NCBI RefSeq assembly: GCF_050943825.1
Contig: NZ_JBMNPX010000001.1
Location: 434,001-498,000 of the forward strand
DNA length: 64,000 nucleotides
Direction of reading: 5' to 3'
Source of the DNA: Pseudoflavonifractor sp050943825
Lineage (GTDB): Bacteria; Bacillota; Clostridia; Oscillospirales; Oscillospiraceae
Shown here: positions 39,458-47,973 of the stretch, one piece after another
How positions within the stretch are numbered: position 1 is the stretch's first letter
Layout of the letters: every line of letters starts with the position of its first letter
The notes under the pieces: model-generated
Databases searched by the model: none
What the model was told of the DNA's origin: nothing
What the model saw: only the letters and a program-made list of their open reading frames with translations
Translations under genes and position numbers: made by a program

Positions 39458-40351
39458 TTATTCGTCCCGATAACCGAAATTCTGAATCAGATTCAGGTTA
39501 TCTCTCCAGTTCTCTTTTACCTTTACCCAGGTCTGGAGGAACACCTTGGTGCCCATAAAGCGCTCGATGTCCTGCCGGGCCAGGGTAGAGATCTTCTTGA
39601 GCATGGCGCCGCCCTTGCCGATGATGATGCCCTTGTGGGAGTCCTTCTCGCAGTAGATGGTGGCGTCCATCTCGATGACCTCGTCGTCCCGCTCGATGAA
39701 CCGGGTGACCTCCACGGCGGTGCCGTGGGGAATCTCCTTGTCCAGGCACAGGAGCAGCTTCTCCCGGACAATCTCGGCGCACACCTGCCGCTCGGGCTGG
39801 TCGGTGACCATGTCCTCGGGGAAGAGCTGGGGACCCTCGGGCAGGAACTCGCCCAGCACCTTGAGCAGGTCCTCCAGGCCCTCGCTGTTCTTGGCGGAGA
39901 TGGGCAGGATGGCGTCGAAGCTGTGCTTCTCGCCGTAGGCCTGCATGACGGCCAGCAGCTCGTCCTTCTTCACGGTGTCAATCTTATTGATGACCAGCAC
40001 GGAGGGCACGCCCAGCGCCTTGATGCGCTCGATGAGCTCCTCCTCCGGTCCGCCCACATGAGGGATGGGTTCCACCAGCAGCATGACCGCGTCCACGTCG
40101 GCCACGCTGTCCCGCACCACCTTCACCATGTAGTCGCCCAGACGGGTCCGTGCCCGGTGGAGGCCCGGCGTGTCCATAAACACGAACTGGCACTCGTCCC
40201 GGTTGAGCACGGCGCAGATGCGGTTGCGGGTGGTCTGGGGCTTGTTGGTGACGATGGCGATCTTCTCGCCCACCAGGGCGTTGGTCAGGGTGGACTTGCC
40301 CACATTGGGCCGTCCCACAATGGCGATCATGCCGGATTTTTTGATTTCCAT
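39458..40351 (-). CDS. era: GTPase Era
   Basis: GTPase (297 aa) that binds the 3' end of 16S rRNA during 30S assembly. G1 GRPNVGKS (13-20), DTPGLHRARTRLGDYM, NKIDTVKK and the C-terminal KH domain with GIIIGKGGAMLKKI are all present. It follows ybeY and a small membrane protein gene and precedes yqzL-recO. Confidence 0.97.
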   Translation of the reverse strand: MEIKKSGMIAIVGRPNVGKSTLTNALVGEKIAIVTNKPQTTRNRICAVLNRDECQFVFMDTPGLHRARTRLGDYMVKVVRDSVADVDAVMLLVEPIPHVGGPEEELIERIKALGVPSVLVINKIDTVKKDELLAVMQAYGEKHSFDAILPISAKNSEGLEDLLKVLGEFLPEGPQLFPEDMVTDQPERQVCAEIVREKLLLCLDKEIPHGTAVEVTRFIERDDEVIEMDATIYCEKDSHKGIIIGKGGAMLKKISTLARQDIERFMGTKVFLQTWVKVKENWRDNLNLIQNFGYRDE

Positions 40352-40385
40352 AGGTTATCCTCAACTTTCTTGAGCAATTTTATTC

Positions 40386-40412
40386 ATATGCGGTCTTTTT
40401 CAGACCGTATAT
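40386..40412 (-). other. Hairpin between the small membrane protein gene and era
   Basis: ATATGCGGTCT-TTTTC-AGACCGTATAT, 11 bp with one G-U. No T-run on the minus strand, so it is probably not an efficient terminator. Confidence 0.45.
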
Positions 40413-40413
40413 T

Positions 40414-40668
40414 TCACTGTTTGTCCTGCTTCTCCAGCAGGGCTCGAATAGCGGAGAGTTCCTTCTTCAGTTCGGAGATCTCCTCCTCCTGCTTTTCCCG
40501 CTCGGCCGCGGCCGCACCCACGATGATGCCCGGCAGGGCCATGAGGAGAAACAGCGACATCAGTTCGAGCAGGCCGCCTCCCGCACCCAGGCCGCTCAGC
40601 ACCATGAGGATGGCATAAAAGAGGGCAATAGAGAACAAACCTCCGCCGACGATGTATCTGTACCGCAT
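40414..40668 (-). CDS. Small membrane protein with coiled-coil tail
   Basis: An 84-aa protein of unknown function. Two hydrophobic segments (about 7-28 and 33-53) are followed by a charged helix (EREKQEEEISELKKELSAIR) with heptad spacing, so the tail should be a cytosolic coiled coil. It lies 2 bp after ybeY, hence is coexpressed with it and probably with era. No family was recognised. Confidence 0.7.
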   Translation of the reverse strand: MRYRYIVGGGLFSIALFYAILMVLSGLGAGGGLLELMSLFLLMALPGIIVGAAAAEREKQEEEISELKKELSAIRALLEKQDKQ

Positions 40669-40670
40669 TG

Positions 40671-41165
40671 TTACCCCTCCTGCTCTCTGGTAATCCCCAG
40701 CTGCTCCAGGATAGCCTCCTCACGTGCCCGCATCTGGGCCTTCATGGGACCCTCGTCCATGTGGTCGTACCCCAGCAGGTGGAGCACCGAGTGGACGGCC
40801 AGATAGGCCACCTCACGGCGGGTGCCGTGGCCGTACTCCTCCCCCTGGGCCTGGGCCCGCTCCAGAGAGATGACCATGTCTCCCAGAGGCACCAGGCCGG
40901 TACCCGGGTCGGCGTCCTCCTCGGTGGGATGCTCTCCGGGCTGGAGGTCGAACATGGGGAAGGACAGCACGTCGGTGGGTCGGTCCACCTCCCGCTGCTC
41001 CAGGTTGATCTGGTGGATGCCCTCGTCGTCGGTGAAGAGCACGTCCACCTCCCAGGGCACCGCCACCCCCTCCGCCTCCAGGGCGGCGGGAATGACCTGC
41101 CGCAGCAGGTCGGCATAGGGCTCGGCGCCCTCCACCTCAGTCTCAATAATCAGTTCATGGTTCAC
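40671..41165 (-). CDS. ybeY: Endoribonuclease YbeY (16S rRNA maturation)
   Basis: Metal-dependent RNase (164 aa) in 16S rRNA 3'-end maturation and ribosome quality control. The H-x3-H-x5-H zinc site is H125, H129 and H135 in HSVLHLLGYDH. The RPTDVLSFPM and LGDMVIS segments are standard. It overlaps the upstream unknown gene by 4 bp and follows phoH in the broader cluster. Confidence 0.95.
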   Translation of the reverse strand: MNHELIIETEVEGAEPYADLLRQVIPAALEAEGVAVPWEVDVLFTDDEGIHQINLEQREVDRPTDVLSFPMFDLQPGEHPTEEDADPGTGLVPLGDMVISLERAQAQGEEYGHGTRREVAYLAVHSVLHLLGYDHMDEGPMKAQMRAREEAILEQLGITREQEG

Positions 41166-41653
41166 GGAGCATCCTCCTTCTTTTTCTCCGGGCTGTCCAC
41201 ATGCTCCTCCAGCACCCAGGGCAGATACAGAGTAAAATCCAGGTCAAAGTGGGGCAGTGGAAATTCCGGCTCCACCGGAAAGGTCTCGTGGCCCAGTATC
41301 ATGCTGCCCCACGGAAGCTCTACCAGAGGCCCCCACTCCTGCCCGTTGTCCTTTCCGGCTGGCTTGTCCAGAATGGTGCCCGCCACACGCCAGGACAGCT
41401 CGTAGAGCAGCCCTTTCTCCCGCCAATTCTCCTCGTGGTAGAGCTCGCACACATAGGTGGCCTTCTCCGGCGGGATGGACACGCTGTCCAGAATCGCCAG
41501 CAGCTCCTCCGGCAGCTTCCGTTCCCGGGCCAGAGCCACGAAATTACGGCAGTGGCCGCATTCACAGCCCCAGTCCTCCGCCTGAGCGTAATAATCCCGG
41601 GTGGCGGACTCGTCCACCTCTACTGTATAGCCAAACCATTCAAAGCGTGTCAC
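41162..41653 (-). CDS. Conserved protein with N-terminal CxCxxC motif
   Basis: A 163-aa soluble protein, unknown function. The N-terminus, FEWFGYTVEVDESATRDYYA followed by WGCECGHCRNF (C30, C32, C35), and the later PPEKATYVCELYHEENW recur in Firmicute proteins of unknown role (from memory). The three cysteines plus H34 could bind a metal. The protein is acidic (many D/E) and ends in a lysine-rich tail. It overlaps both neighbours by 4 bp (membrane protein gene upstream, ybeY downstream). Confidence 0.75.
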   Translation of the reverse strand: MTRFEWFGYTVEVDESATRDYYAQAEDWGCECGHCRNFVALARERKLPEELLAILDSVSIPPEKATYVCELYHEENWREKGLLYELSWRVAGTILDKPAGKDNGQEWGPLVELPWGSMILGHETFPVEPEFPLPHFDLDFTLYLPWVLEEHVDSPEKKKEDAP

Positions 41654-42171
41654 TGCCCCCTCACCGCCTCTTCATAGGCCTGGGCGGCCTGAAAGAACAC
41701 TACCACATAGTAGATGGCCGCTGCAAAGGTAAGCACCAGGCCGACCAAAGCCAGGCCGGGTACGAAGAAAATAAGTGCATAGGCCGCAATGATACCGACC
41801 AGCATGACCTTCCAGCCCGCCAGCAGTCCGGCGCTCCTCATGTCCCGGTTGTGGACGGCCTCCAGCTCCCGGACACCCTCCACAATACGGTAGGTGATGA
41901 TCAGCTGAAGGCAGACCCCCACAGCGGTCAGCACAGCCTCCGCGAAGGGCACACTGATGGAGATAGCAAACAGCTGCTTCAGCCACATCAGGCCGTAAAA
42001 GACGGCGGCACCCACAGTCAGGCCCCTGATGTTCTGGAAAACCTGACTCTCGGGCACCTCGCCCAGGCCGGACCAGATCAGCAGATAGCCCACCCAGGCA
42101 GGGGCAACACACAGCCGCCCCAGATTGATGTCAACGAACAGAAACAGCAATCCCCAGAACATCTTCTTCAT
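41650..42171 (-). CDS. Polytopic membrane protein of unknown function
   Basis: A 173-aa protein with about five hydrophobic segments (near 3-22, 48-70, 75-95, 120-140 and 143-165). The first 50 residues contain a partly polar region (VDINLGRLCVAPAWVGY). No motif for transport or catalysis. It starts 2 bp after phoH ends and overlaps the next gene by 4 bp, so it belongs to the phoH-ybeY operon. Confidence 0.7.
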   Translation of the reverse strand: MKKMFWGLLFLFVDINLGRLCVAPAWVGYLLIWSGLGEVPESQVFQNIRGLTVGAAVFYGLMWLKQLFAISISVPFAEAVLTAVGVCLQLIITYRIVEGVRELEAVHNRDMRSAGLLAGWKVMLVGIIAAYALIFFVPGLALVGLVLTFAAAIYYVVVFFQAAQAYEEAVRGQ

Positions 42172-42173
42172 AG

Positions 42174-43163
42174 TCAGCGCCCCTCCTTCTCCTTGGCACG
42201 CTTGGCATTGCGGCGGTTTTCGTCCTCCTCGTAGGCCTTGATGATCCGCTGGACAATGACGTGGCGCACCACGTCGGCCTGGCCCAGGCGGCAGATGGCG
42301 ATATCCTCCACGCCGTTGAGTACCCGCATGGCCTCCTTCAGGCCGGAAATCTTGTCGCTGGGCAGGTCAATCTGGGTCACGTCGCCGGTGATGACAATCT
42401 TGGATCCAAAGCCCATGCGGGTCAGGAACATCTTCATCTGCTCCCGAGAGGTGTTCTGTGCCTCGTCCAGAATGATGAAGCTGTCGTCCAGGGTGCGGCC
42501 GCGCATGTAGGCCAGAGGGGCCACCTCGATGTTGCCCCGCTCCAGATACTTCTGATAGGTCTCAGGCCCCAGCATCTCAAAGAGCGCGTCGTACAGGGGC
42601 CGCAGATAAGGGTCCACCTTGCTCTGCAGGTCGCCGGGCAGGAAGCCCAGCCGCTCGCCGGCCTCCACCGCCGGGCGGGTGAGGATGATGCGGTTGACCT
42701 GCTTGTCCCGGAAGGCGGCCACCGCCGCGGCCACCGCCAGATAGGTCTTACCGGTACCCGCAGGGCCGATGCCCAGGGTGACCAGGTTCTTCTTGATGGC
42801 CTCCACGTACTTCTTCTGTCCGATGGTCTTGGCCTTGATGGGCTTGCCCTTGGCGGTGACGCACAGCACGTCCCTGGCCAGGTCCCCGATCCGGTCCTCA
42901 TTGCCCGACCGGATCAGGGAGATGATATAGCGCACGTTCTGCTCGTTGATGGTCTCGCCCCGGGCGGAGAGGGACATGAGCCCCTCAATGGCCTTGACGC
43001 CGTACATCACGTTTTCCGCCTCACCGGACACCTTCAGCTCTCCGTCCCGGCTCACCACCGTGACGCCCAGCTCCCGCTCGATGATGCGGATATTCTCATC
43101 GAAGGAGCCGAAGATATTGACGGCCTCCTCCATTCGCTCCATGCTTATCGTCTGTTCAATCAA
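42174..43163 (-). CDS. phoH: PhoH-like ATPase
   Basis: A 329-aa P-loop ATPase of the PhoH family, RNA-linked helicase-like proteins commonly next to ybeY. Walker A is GPAGTGKT (133-140), Walker B is FIILDEAQNTSREQMKMFL, and the N-terminal KH-like region (10-60) is present. It starts with TTG: AGGAG lies 9 nt upstream, while the next ATG, seven codons later, has no SD. It lies about 20 bp after yqfD. Confidence 0.93.
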   Translation of the reverse strand: MIEQTISMERMEEAVNIFGSFDENIRIIERELGVTVVSRDGELKVSGEAENVMYGVKAIEGLMSLSARGETINEQNVRYIISLIRSGNEDRIGDLARDVLCVTAKGKPIKAKTIGQKKYVEAIKKNLVTLGIGPAGTGKTYLAVAAAVAAFRDKQVNRIILTRPAVEAGERLGFLPGDLQSKVDPYLRPLYDALFEMLGPETYQKYLERGNIEVAPLAYMRGRTLDDSFIILDEAQNTSREQMKMFLTRMGFGSKIVITGDVTQIDLPSDKISGLKEAMRVLNGVEDIAICRLGQADVVRHVIVQRIIKAYEEDENRRNAKRAKEKEGR

Positions 43164-43184
43164 ACTTCTACGCTCCTCGCTGCT

Positions 43185-44435
43185 TCAGCCGGAAGAGCCT
43201 TGTTCCTCCGCCGGCTGGGTTTCATTTTCCTGCTGTCCCTCGTAGGGCACAAATCGTCCAATCTCCTCCCGGCACTCGGCCTGGAGCCGGACGATGAGCA
43301 TGCCGCTCTGTTCCCGGGCGGCAAAATCCATGGAGACCACCTCTCCCGTCTCTCCCAGAGCAGCCAGAAGGTCCTCCTCCAGCTGCGCCCGGAGCAGCTT
43401 CTCCGCCGCAGCGGCGTCCATCTGGGCGGTGGCGGTCTCGTAAGCCCGGACCGTCTCTCTGGTCAGGGACAGGGGCATCTCCTGTCCGCCTGGCAGATGG
43501 GCGGTCCATACGTCGCTTATTTTATCATACCTCTCATAGGAAATTCCACTGTTTCCATAAAAATTGACCCGCCACCCCAGCAGGCTCAGGGACCAGAAGG
43601 ATTCCTCCTCCCCGGTGTAGACCTTAACCTGGGCCGTCAGGGGGATTTCCGCCTCCAGGGTGCGCCAGGTGCGGGCGTATACCCGGCCCTGGGCACGCAC
43701 CTGACGCCACCCCAGGTCGATGCCGCTGTACTCCGCCCCCTCCATGTGGATATTGCCGGTGATGAGCACCTGTCCCTCCACCACCGTGTCCCCTTCCTCC
43801 ACAGCGGGCTCGCCGCCCAGCACCTCCACCTGGGTCACAATGCCGGGTACCGTGGCCACCACATCCCCCAGTTCGGTCTCGTCCACCACCTCCGGCGGCT
43901 CGATGCGCTCCCGCACCAGCACCTCGGCCACGGTGCCCTTCAGGTTTATGGCGCACCAGGACAGATCGTCCAGCTGCAGCAGCAGCTTCTGGGCCGTGGC
44001 CGCCGGGTCGATGCCCGGTCCATACACCCCGGGGCGCACCCCCAGGCGGCGCAACTCGGTGAGAATCTCCGCCGTGGTGACAGCCTCGTTGCCCGACACC
44101 TCCACATTGAGCACAAACTGGGACAAGACGCACACAGCCGCCAGGGAAAAAACCAATCCTGTCAGCAGGGCGTACCGTTTGCGGAACCGGGCCAGGAAAA
44201 AGGGGACGCCGCCGGTCCTCTGCCGCTGGACCTGACAGGAGGCCCGCTCCCCCAGGGCCTGGGCCCGTCTGGCGTCACGCCGGGGGACGGTAATGGCCAC
44301 CCGGCCTGTCTCCAGCCACTCCACGGCCCAGAAGGCCACGCCGTTCTGGGCGCACAGGTTGAGAAACCGCTCGGGAAAGGCCCCCTCCGCCTCCAGGCGC
44401 ACGCTGCCCCGGAGAAAATTGATCACCTTCTGCAT
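43185..44435 (-). CDS. yqfD: Sporulation protein YqfD
   Basis: A 416-aa membrane-anchored protein of the YqfD family, made under sporulation sigma factors. The N-terminal soluble part carries the FLRGSVRLEAEG signature, followed by one TM segment (about 88-108, LLTGLVFSLAAVCVLSQF). The large extracytoplasmic part contains NEAVTTAEILTELRRLGVRPG (FtsQ/POTRA-like) and ends in an acidic tail. It is preceded 19 bp upstream by yqfC. Together they indicate a spore-forming lineage. Confidence 0.92.
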   Translation of the reverse strand: MQKVINFLRGSVRLEAEGAFPERFLNLCAQNGVAFWAVEWLETGRVAITVPRRDARRAQALGERASCQVQRQRTGGVPFFLARFRKRYALLTGLVFSLAAVCVLSQFVLNVEVSGNEAVTTAEILTELRRLGVRPGVYGPGIDPAATAQKLLLQLDDLSWCAINLKGTVAEVLVRERIEPPEVVDETELGDVVATVPGIVTQVEVLGGEPAVEEGDTVVEGQVLITGNIHMEGAEYSGIDLGWRQVRAQGRVYARTWRTLEAEIPLTAQVKVYTGEEESFWSLSLLGWRVNFYGNSGISYERYDKISDVWTAHLPGGQEMPLSLTRETVRAYETATAQMDAAAAEKLLRAQLEEDLLAALGETGEVVSMDFAAREQSGMLIVRLQAECREEIGRFVPYEGQQENETQPAEEQGSSG

Positions 44436-44453
44436 GCTCCACCTCCAGCGGCC

Positions 44454-44744
44454 CTATGTCAGGTCCACCCCTTCAATCTCCCCTGTAATCAGCAGCTCAC
44501 TGGCGTTCATGGCCTTCAGCTCCAGCCCCTTGCCCCGGATTTTCAGAATCAGCTTGCCGCCTGAGACGTGAATCTCCTCCGTGCCGTAGGAGAGAATCCC
44601 CTTGTGGTTCTCCATTCGCAGCTCCCGGCTGCCCGTCAGCTCCACACGGGGCAGCCCGGCCACCACGTCCCCGGGCAGGTCCAGGACCTGGGCTGTACGC
44701 TCCAACAACCCCTCCCGCTTCTGCCGCTTCTCCACCGCACCCAC
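44454..44744 (-). CDS. yqfC: Sporulation protein YqfC (YabP family)
   Basis: A 96-aa protein of the YabP/YqfC family. The core ELRMENHKGILSYGTEEIHV and GKLILKIRGKGLELKAMNA are characteristic. Usually expressed in the mother cell with yqfD. The ATPase PhoH follows in the same order as in B. subtilis. Confidence 0.92.
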   Translation of the reverse strand: MGAVEKRQKREGLLERTAQVLDLPGDVVAGLPRVELTGSRELRMENHKGILSYGTEEIHVSGGKLILKIRGKGLELKAMNASELLITGEIEGVDLT

Positions 44745-44799
44745 CTCCTCGTCCTGTTATCCATATGACGCAGCGCCGCCCTGCTTGCCTGTCCCACGC

Positions 44800-44835
44800 A
44801 AAAAAGGGACGGCCCCCAAGCGGGACCGTCCCCTT
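44800..44835 (-). terminator. Terminator of the cca-downstream gene
   Basis: Stem GGGACGGCCC with GGGACCGTCCC (44806-44832), six Ts on the minus strand (44800-44805). It separates the cca unit from yqfC. Confidence 0.9.
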
Positions 44836-44856
44836 TATTCTCTTTCCCTGCCGGAA

Positions 44857-45183
44857 TCAGCACCGGTTAAGCTCTGTCCCATAGTGCTCAGAGCTAAAGC
44901 CATTGTCAAGAAAAACAGAGAAAAACGGTGTTACTTTGTCACAGACCTCCGTATCAGCAGGCTTGGGCAGGCTCAACAGAAAAGCGGAAAACGCCGCCGT
45001 TACCTCTCCGGTAATCACTGTCCCATAAGGCCAGGATGTCTCTTTTCGGGTTCCGTATGCCAGCGCGGCGGCAATCTCCCCCGTCTCTTCCGCCCAGCAG
45101 TGGATTTCAAACCTGGACGCCTGATTTAGCTCCTTCGCCATGATCGCCCGCCATCGCTCCACAGTGAGTCGGACGTCACCCAT
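44857..45183 (-). CDS. Unrecognised small protein downstream of cca
   Basis: A 108-aa protein with no family that I can name. It begins MGDVRLTVERWRAIMAKELN, a mixed alpha/beta sequence with two Cys in the middle and end. GGAGG lies 5 nt upstream of this ATG, which is why I shorten an open frame that starts 10 codons earlier. It lies 23 bp after cca and before a strong terminator, so it is the last gene of the cca unit. Base use is less GC-biased than its neighbours. Confidence 0.6.
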   Translation of the reverse strand: MGDVRLTVERWRAIMAKELNQASRFEIHCWAEETGEIAAALAYGTRKETSWPYGTVITGEVTAAFSAFLLSLPKPADTEVCDKVTPFFSVFLDNGFSSEHYGTELNRC

Positions 45184-45206
45184 TTCTTCCTCCACTGCAC
45201 TCCCCC

Positions 45207-46385
45207 CTAACACTCTGCTTTCAGCAATCCTCTCAGCCGCTCCGGCCGGTTGTCCTCCGGGTGGTCCAGCACATGATCCAGCAGACGGCGCTGGGCCGCG
45301 CCGATGTCCGCGCCGTGGTAGCCCATGGCCGCCAGCTCCGCGCCGGAGAGGGCCAGCTCCCGGACCGTCAGGCAGCTCCCCTCCGCTAAAGTCTCCGCAA
45401 GCTCCTGGAGATAGGTGCCGCCCACCATGGCGGCTCCGATGGCGGCAGCTGCCGTGCAGGCGTCCTCACCGTGCTCCGCCAGAGCATGGCGCCATCCCAC
45501 GGTACCCCGGGGCATGGTTTTGACCAGCTCCGCGCCGGCGGCACAGGCCCGGACGGTGCGTCCGTCCAGCCGCAGGGCCTTGAGGAACTCCTCCGCGCTG
45601 CGGATACTCCCTTCATCCAGCAGCAGGGCACACAGGGCCGCCCACCGCTCCAGCGGTCCGGCGGGCACCCGGTGGAGGGTGGTCAGGTCCGGCAGGGCAT
45701 TCTCTCCCACAAAGGCGGCCAGCAGCCCCCAGGCAAACAGCCCCTCCCCCCGCTCCGGCCACTGGGAAAGCAGGGTCTTTTCCAGCTCGGTGCGCACTCG
45801 CTCGGCGGACAGGCGTCCGGCCAGTCCGGCGTTCTTTCTCAGGGCCTCCGCTGTGGCGCTCTCAATGGCAAAGCCCAGCTGGGCGGAGAACCGCGCCGCC
45901 CGCAGCATCCGCAGGGCGTCCTCCCGGAAGCGGCGTTCCGGCTCCCCCACGCAGCGAACAAGCCGGGCTTTCAAGTCCTTCTGGCCGCCGAAGGGGTCAA
46001 TCACCGCTCCGTCCGGCCCCAGGGCCATGGCGTTGATGGTGAAGTCCCGGCGGGACAGGTCCCCCTCCAGATCGCCGCCAAAGGTCACCGCGTCCGGGTG
46101 CCGTCCGTCGGCATAGCCGCTCTCCGCACGGAAGGTGGTGACCTCCACCCTGCCGTCCCCGGTCAGCACGGTCACGGTGCCATGCTTGATTCCGGTAGGC
46201 ACCGTATGTTCAAAAAGGTCCATGACCTCCTCCGGCCGGGCGGAGGTGGTCACATCCCAATCTCCTGGGGTACGCCCCAGCAGCAGGTCCCGGACGCAGC
46301 CCCCCACCGGGTAGGCCTCCCATCCCGCCGACTGCAGCCGGGCGCACAGCGCCGCCACACCACTGGGAATTTCTCTTATCTCCAC
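45207..46385 (-). CDS. cca: CCA tRNA nucleotidyltransferase / poly(A) polymerase family
   Basis: Adds or repairs the 3'-CCA of tRNAs. The 392-aa class II nucleotidyltransferase has VGGCVRDLLLG (G28-D33), catalytic D42/D44 in GDWDVTT, DFTINAMAL and the ERRFREDALRMLRAARF motif. The C-terminal helical part lacks an HD motif. The GTG at 46385 is favoured: AAGG lies 8 nt upstream, and the longer frame to 46460 would overlap the murC promoter. The encoded CCA on tRNA-Leu implies a repair role. Confidence 0.92.
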   Translation of the reverse strand: MEIREIPSGVAALCARLQSAGWEAYPVGGCVRDLLLGRTPGDWDVTTSARPEEVMDLFEHTVPTGIKHGTVTVLTGDGRVEVTTFRAESGYADGRHPDAVTFGGDLEGDLSRRDFTINAMALGPDGAVIDPFGGQKDLKARLVRCVGEPERRFREDALRMLRAARFSAQLGFAIESATAEALRKNAGLAGRLSAERVRTELEKTLLSQWPERGEGLFAWGLLAAFVGENALPDLTTLHRVPAGPLERWAALCALLLDEGSIRSAEEFLKALRLDGRTVRACAAGAELVKTMPRGTVGWRHALAEHGEDACTAAAAIGAAMVGGTYLQELAETLAEGSCLTVRELALSGAELAAMGYHGADIGAAQRRLLDHVLDHPEDNRPERLRGLLKAEC

Positions 46386-46453
46386 GCCGCTCACCTTCTC
46401 TCCGGTATGTTTTTCACTGTTGCCGTCTATAATGGTGACATATGGAATTGGCC

Positions 46454-46482
46454 TTGCCATTTTCCTTCGTTCATATTATAAT
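46454..46482 (+). promoter_or_regulatory. murC: murC promoter
   Basis: TTGCCA (46454-46459), 17-bp spacer, TATAAT (46477-46482). Confidence 0.8.
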
Positions 46483-46540
46483 ATTTTTTCTGGAAGAGGC
46501 CAAGTATCATTTCATATTTTCAAAAAAGGGAGTGCTCCCT

Positions 46541-47917
46541 GTGTCTGATTTAAATATTCACGATTATTTCGTCCACGGCTGCCACGCTCACCTGGTGGGC
46601 ATCGGCGGCGTGTCCATGGCCCCCCTGGCCGAGGTGCTCCACGGCATGGGCATGGTCATCACCGGCTCCGACATGCATGAGAGCGCCACAGTGGAGCATC
46701 TCCGCTCCCTGGGCATCGACATTGCCATCGGCCACCGGGCCGAGAACCTGAAGGGCGCCAAGCTGGTCATCCGCACCGCCGCCGCCCACGATGACAACCC
46801 CGAGATCTCCGGCGCTCACGCCCGGGGCATCCCGGTGTTTGAGCGTGCCCAGGCCTGGGGCGCCATCATGCGGGGCTACAAGAACGCCCTGTGCATCTCG
46901 GGCACCCACGGCAAGACCACCACCACCTCCATGTGCACCCACATTGCCATGGCCGCCCAGGCCGACCCCACGGTGATGATCGGCGGCACCCTGCCTCTGC
47001 TGGGCGCCGGCCACCGGGTGGGCCGGGGCGACACCATCATCCTGGAGAGCTGCGAGTACTGCAACTCCTTCCTCTCCTTCTTCCCCACCGTGGCGGTGAT
47101 TCTGGACATTGAGGCCGACCACCTGGACTTCTTCAAGGACCTGGAAGACGTGGAGAAGTCCTTCCGCACCTTTGCCGACCTGGTGCCCGAGGACGGCGTC
47201 ATCGTGGCCAACCGGGACGACGAGAACACCATGCACACCTTGGAGGGCGAGACCCGTCCCATGGTCACCTTCGGCCTGGAGGAGGGCGACGTCCACGCCG
47301 CCAACCTGACCTGGAGCCGGGGCCTGCCCACCTTTGACGTCATCTGGAAGGGCCAGCCCTTTGCCCACGTGTCCCTCCGGGTGCCCGGGGAACACAACGT
47401 GAAAAACGCTCTGGCCGCCGCCGCGTCCGCCATTGTGCTGGGCATGCCCGCCAAGGCCGTGGAAGAGGGTCTGTCCGCCTTCCGGGGCGCTGCACGCCGC
47501 TTTGAGCACAAGGGCAGCTACCACGGCGCCGAAGTCTATGACGACTACGCCCACCATCCCGGTGAGCTGAAGGCCCTGCTCTCCGCCGTCAGCGGTCTGG
47601 GCTACGGCCGGATTATCTGTGCCTTCCAGCCCCACACCTACTCCCGCACCAAGGCCCTGTTTGACGACTTCGTCCAGGTCCTCCGGGAGCCTGATGTGAC
47701 CCTGCTGGCGGAGATTTTCGCCGCCCGCGAGGACAACACCATCGGCATCTCCTCCCGGGACCTGGCAGCCCAGATTCCCGGCTCCCGGTACTTCGCCACT
47801 CTGCCCGAGCTGACCGACGCGCTGGCGGAGCTGGCCCGGCCCGGTGACCTGATTCTCACCGTGGGCGCCGGCGATATCTACACCGCCGGTGAAGCCCTGG
47901 TCCAGCGTCAGGACTGA
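46541..47917 (+). CDS. murC: UDP-N-acetylmuramate--L-alanine ligase
   Basis: First Mur ligase: adds L-Ala to UDP-MurNAc in peptidoglycan synthesis. The 458-aa protein starts at GTG (AGGGAG 8 nt upstream) and shows HLVGIGGVSMAPLA, the ATP loop GTHGKTTTT (121-129), DIEADHLDFF, the HNVKNALAA helix and DDYAHHPGEL. It is monocistronic, away from a dcw cluster, and ends at a palindromic terminator. Confidence 0.96.
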   Translation: MSDLNIHDYFVHGCHAHLVGIGGVSMAPLAEVLHGMGMVITGSDMHESATVEHLRSLGIDIAIGHRAENLKGAKLVIRTAAAHDDNPEISGAHARGIPVFERAQAWGAIMRGYKNALCISGTHGKTTTTSMCTHIAMAAQADPTVMIGGTLPLLGAGHRVGRGDTIILESCEYCNSFLSFFPTVAVILDIEADHLDFFKDLEDVEKSFRTFADLVPEDGVIVANRDDENTMHTLEGETRPMVTFGLEEGDVHAANLTWSRGLPTFDVIWKGQPFAHVSLRVPGEHNVKNALAAAASAIVLGMPAKAVEEGLSAFRGAARRFEHKGSYHGAEVYDDYAHHPGELKALLSAVSGLGYGRIICAFQPHTYSRTKALFDDFVQVLREPDVTLLAEIFAAREDNTIGISSRDLAAQIPGSRYFATLPELTDALAELARPGDLILTVGAGDIYTAGEALVQRQD

Positions 47918-47930
47918 CCTTGAGACAATG

Positions 47931-47970
47931 AACACGCCCCTGTCCGTACGGACAGGGGCGTGTTTTGTTT
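47931..47970. terminator. Bidirectional terminator between murC and lysR
   Basis: Perfect palindrome AACACGCCCCTGTCCG plus its complement (47931-47964), followed by TTGTTT; works for both converging genes. Confidence 0.88.
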
Positions 47971-47973
47971 CCA

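Noticed and set aside
46386..46460. Longer N-terminus for cca.
   Set aside because: The ATG at 46460 has poor SD spacing and lies on the murC promoter; the added 25 residues do not resemble the family start.
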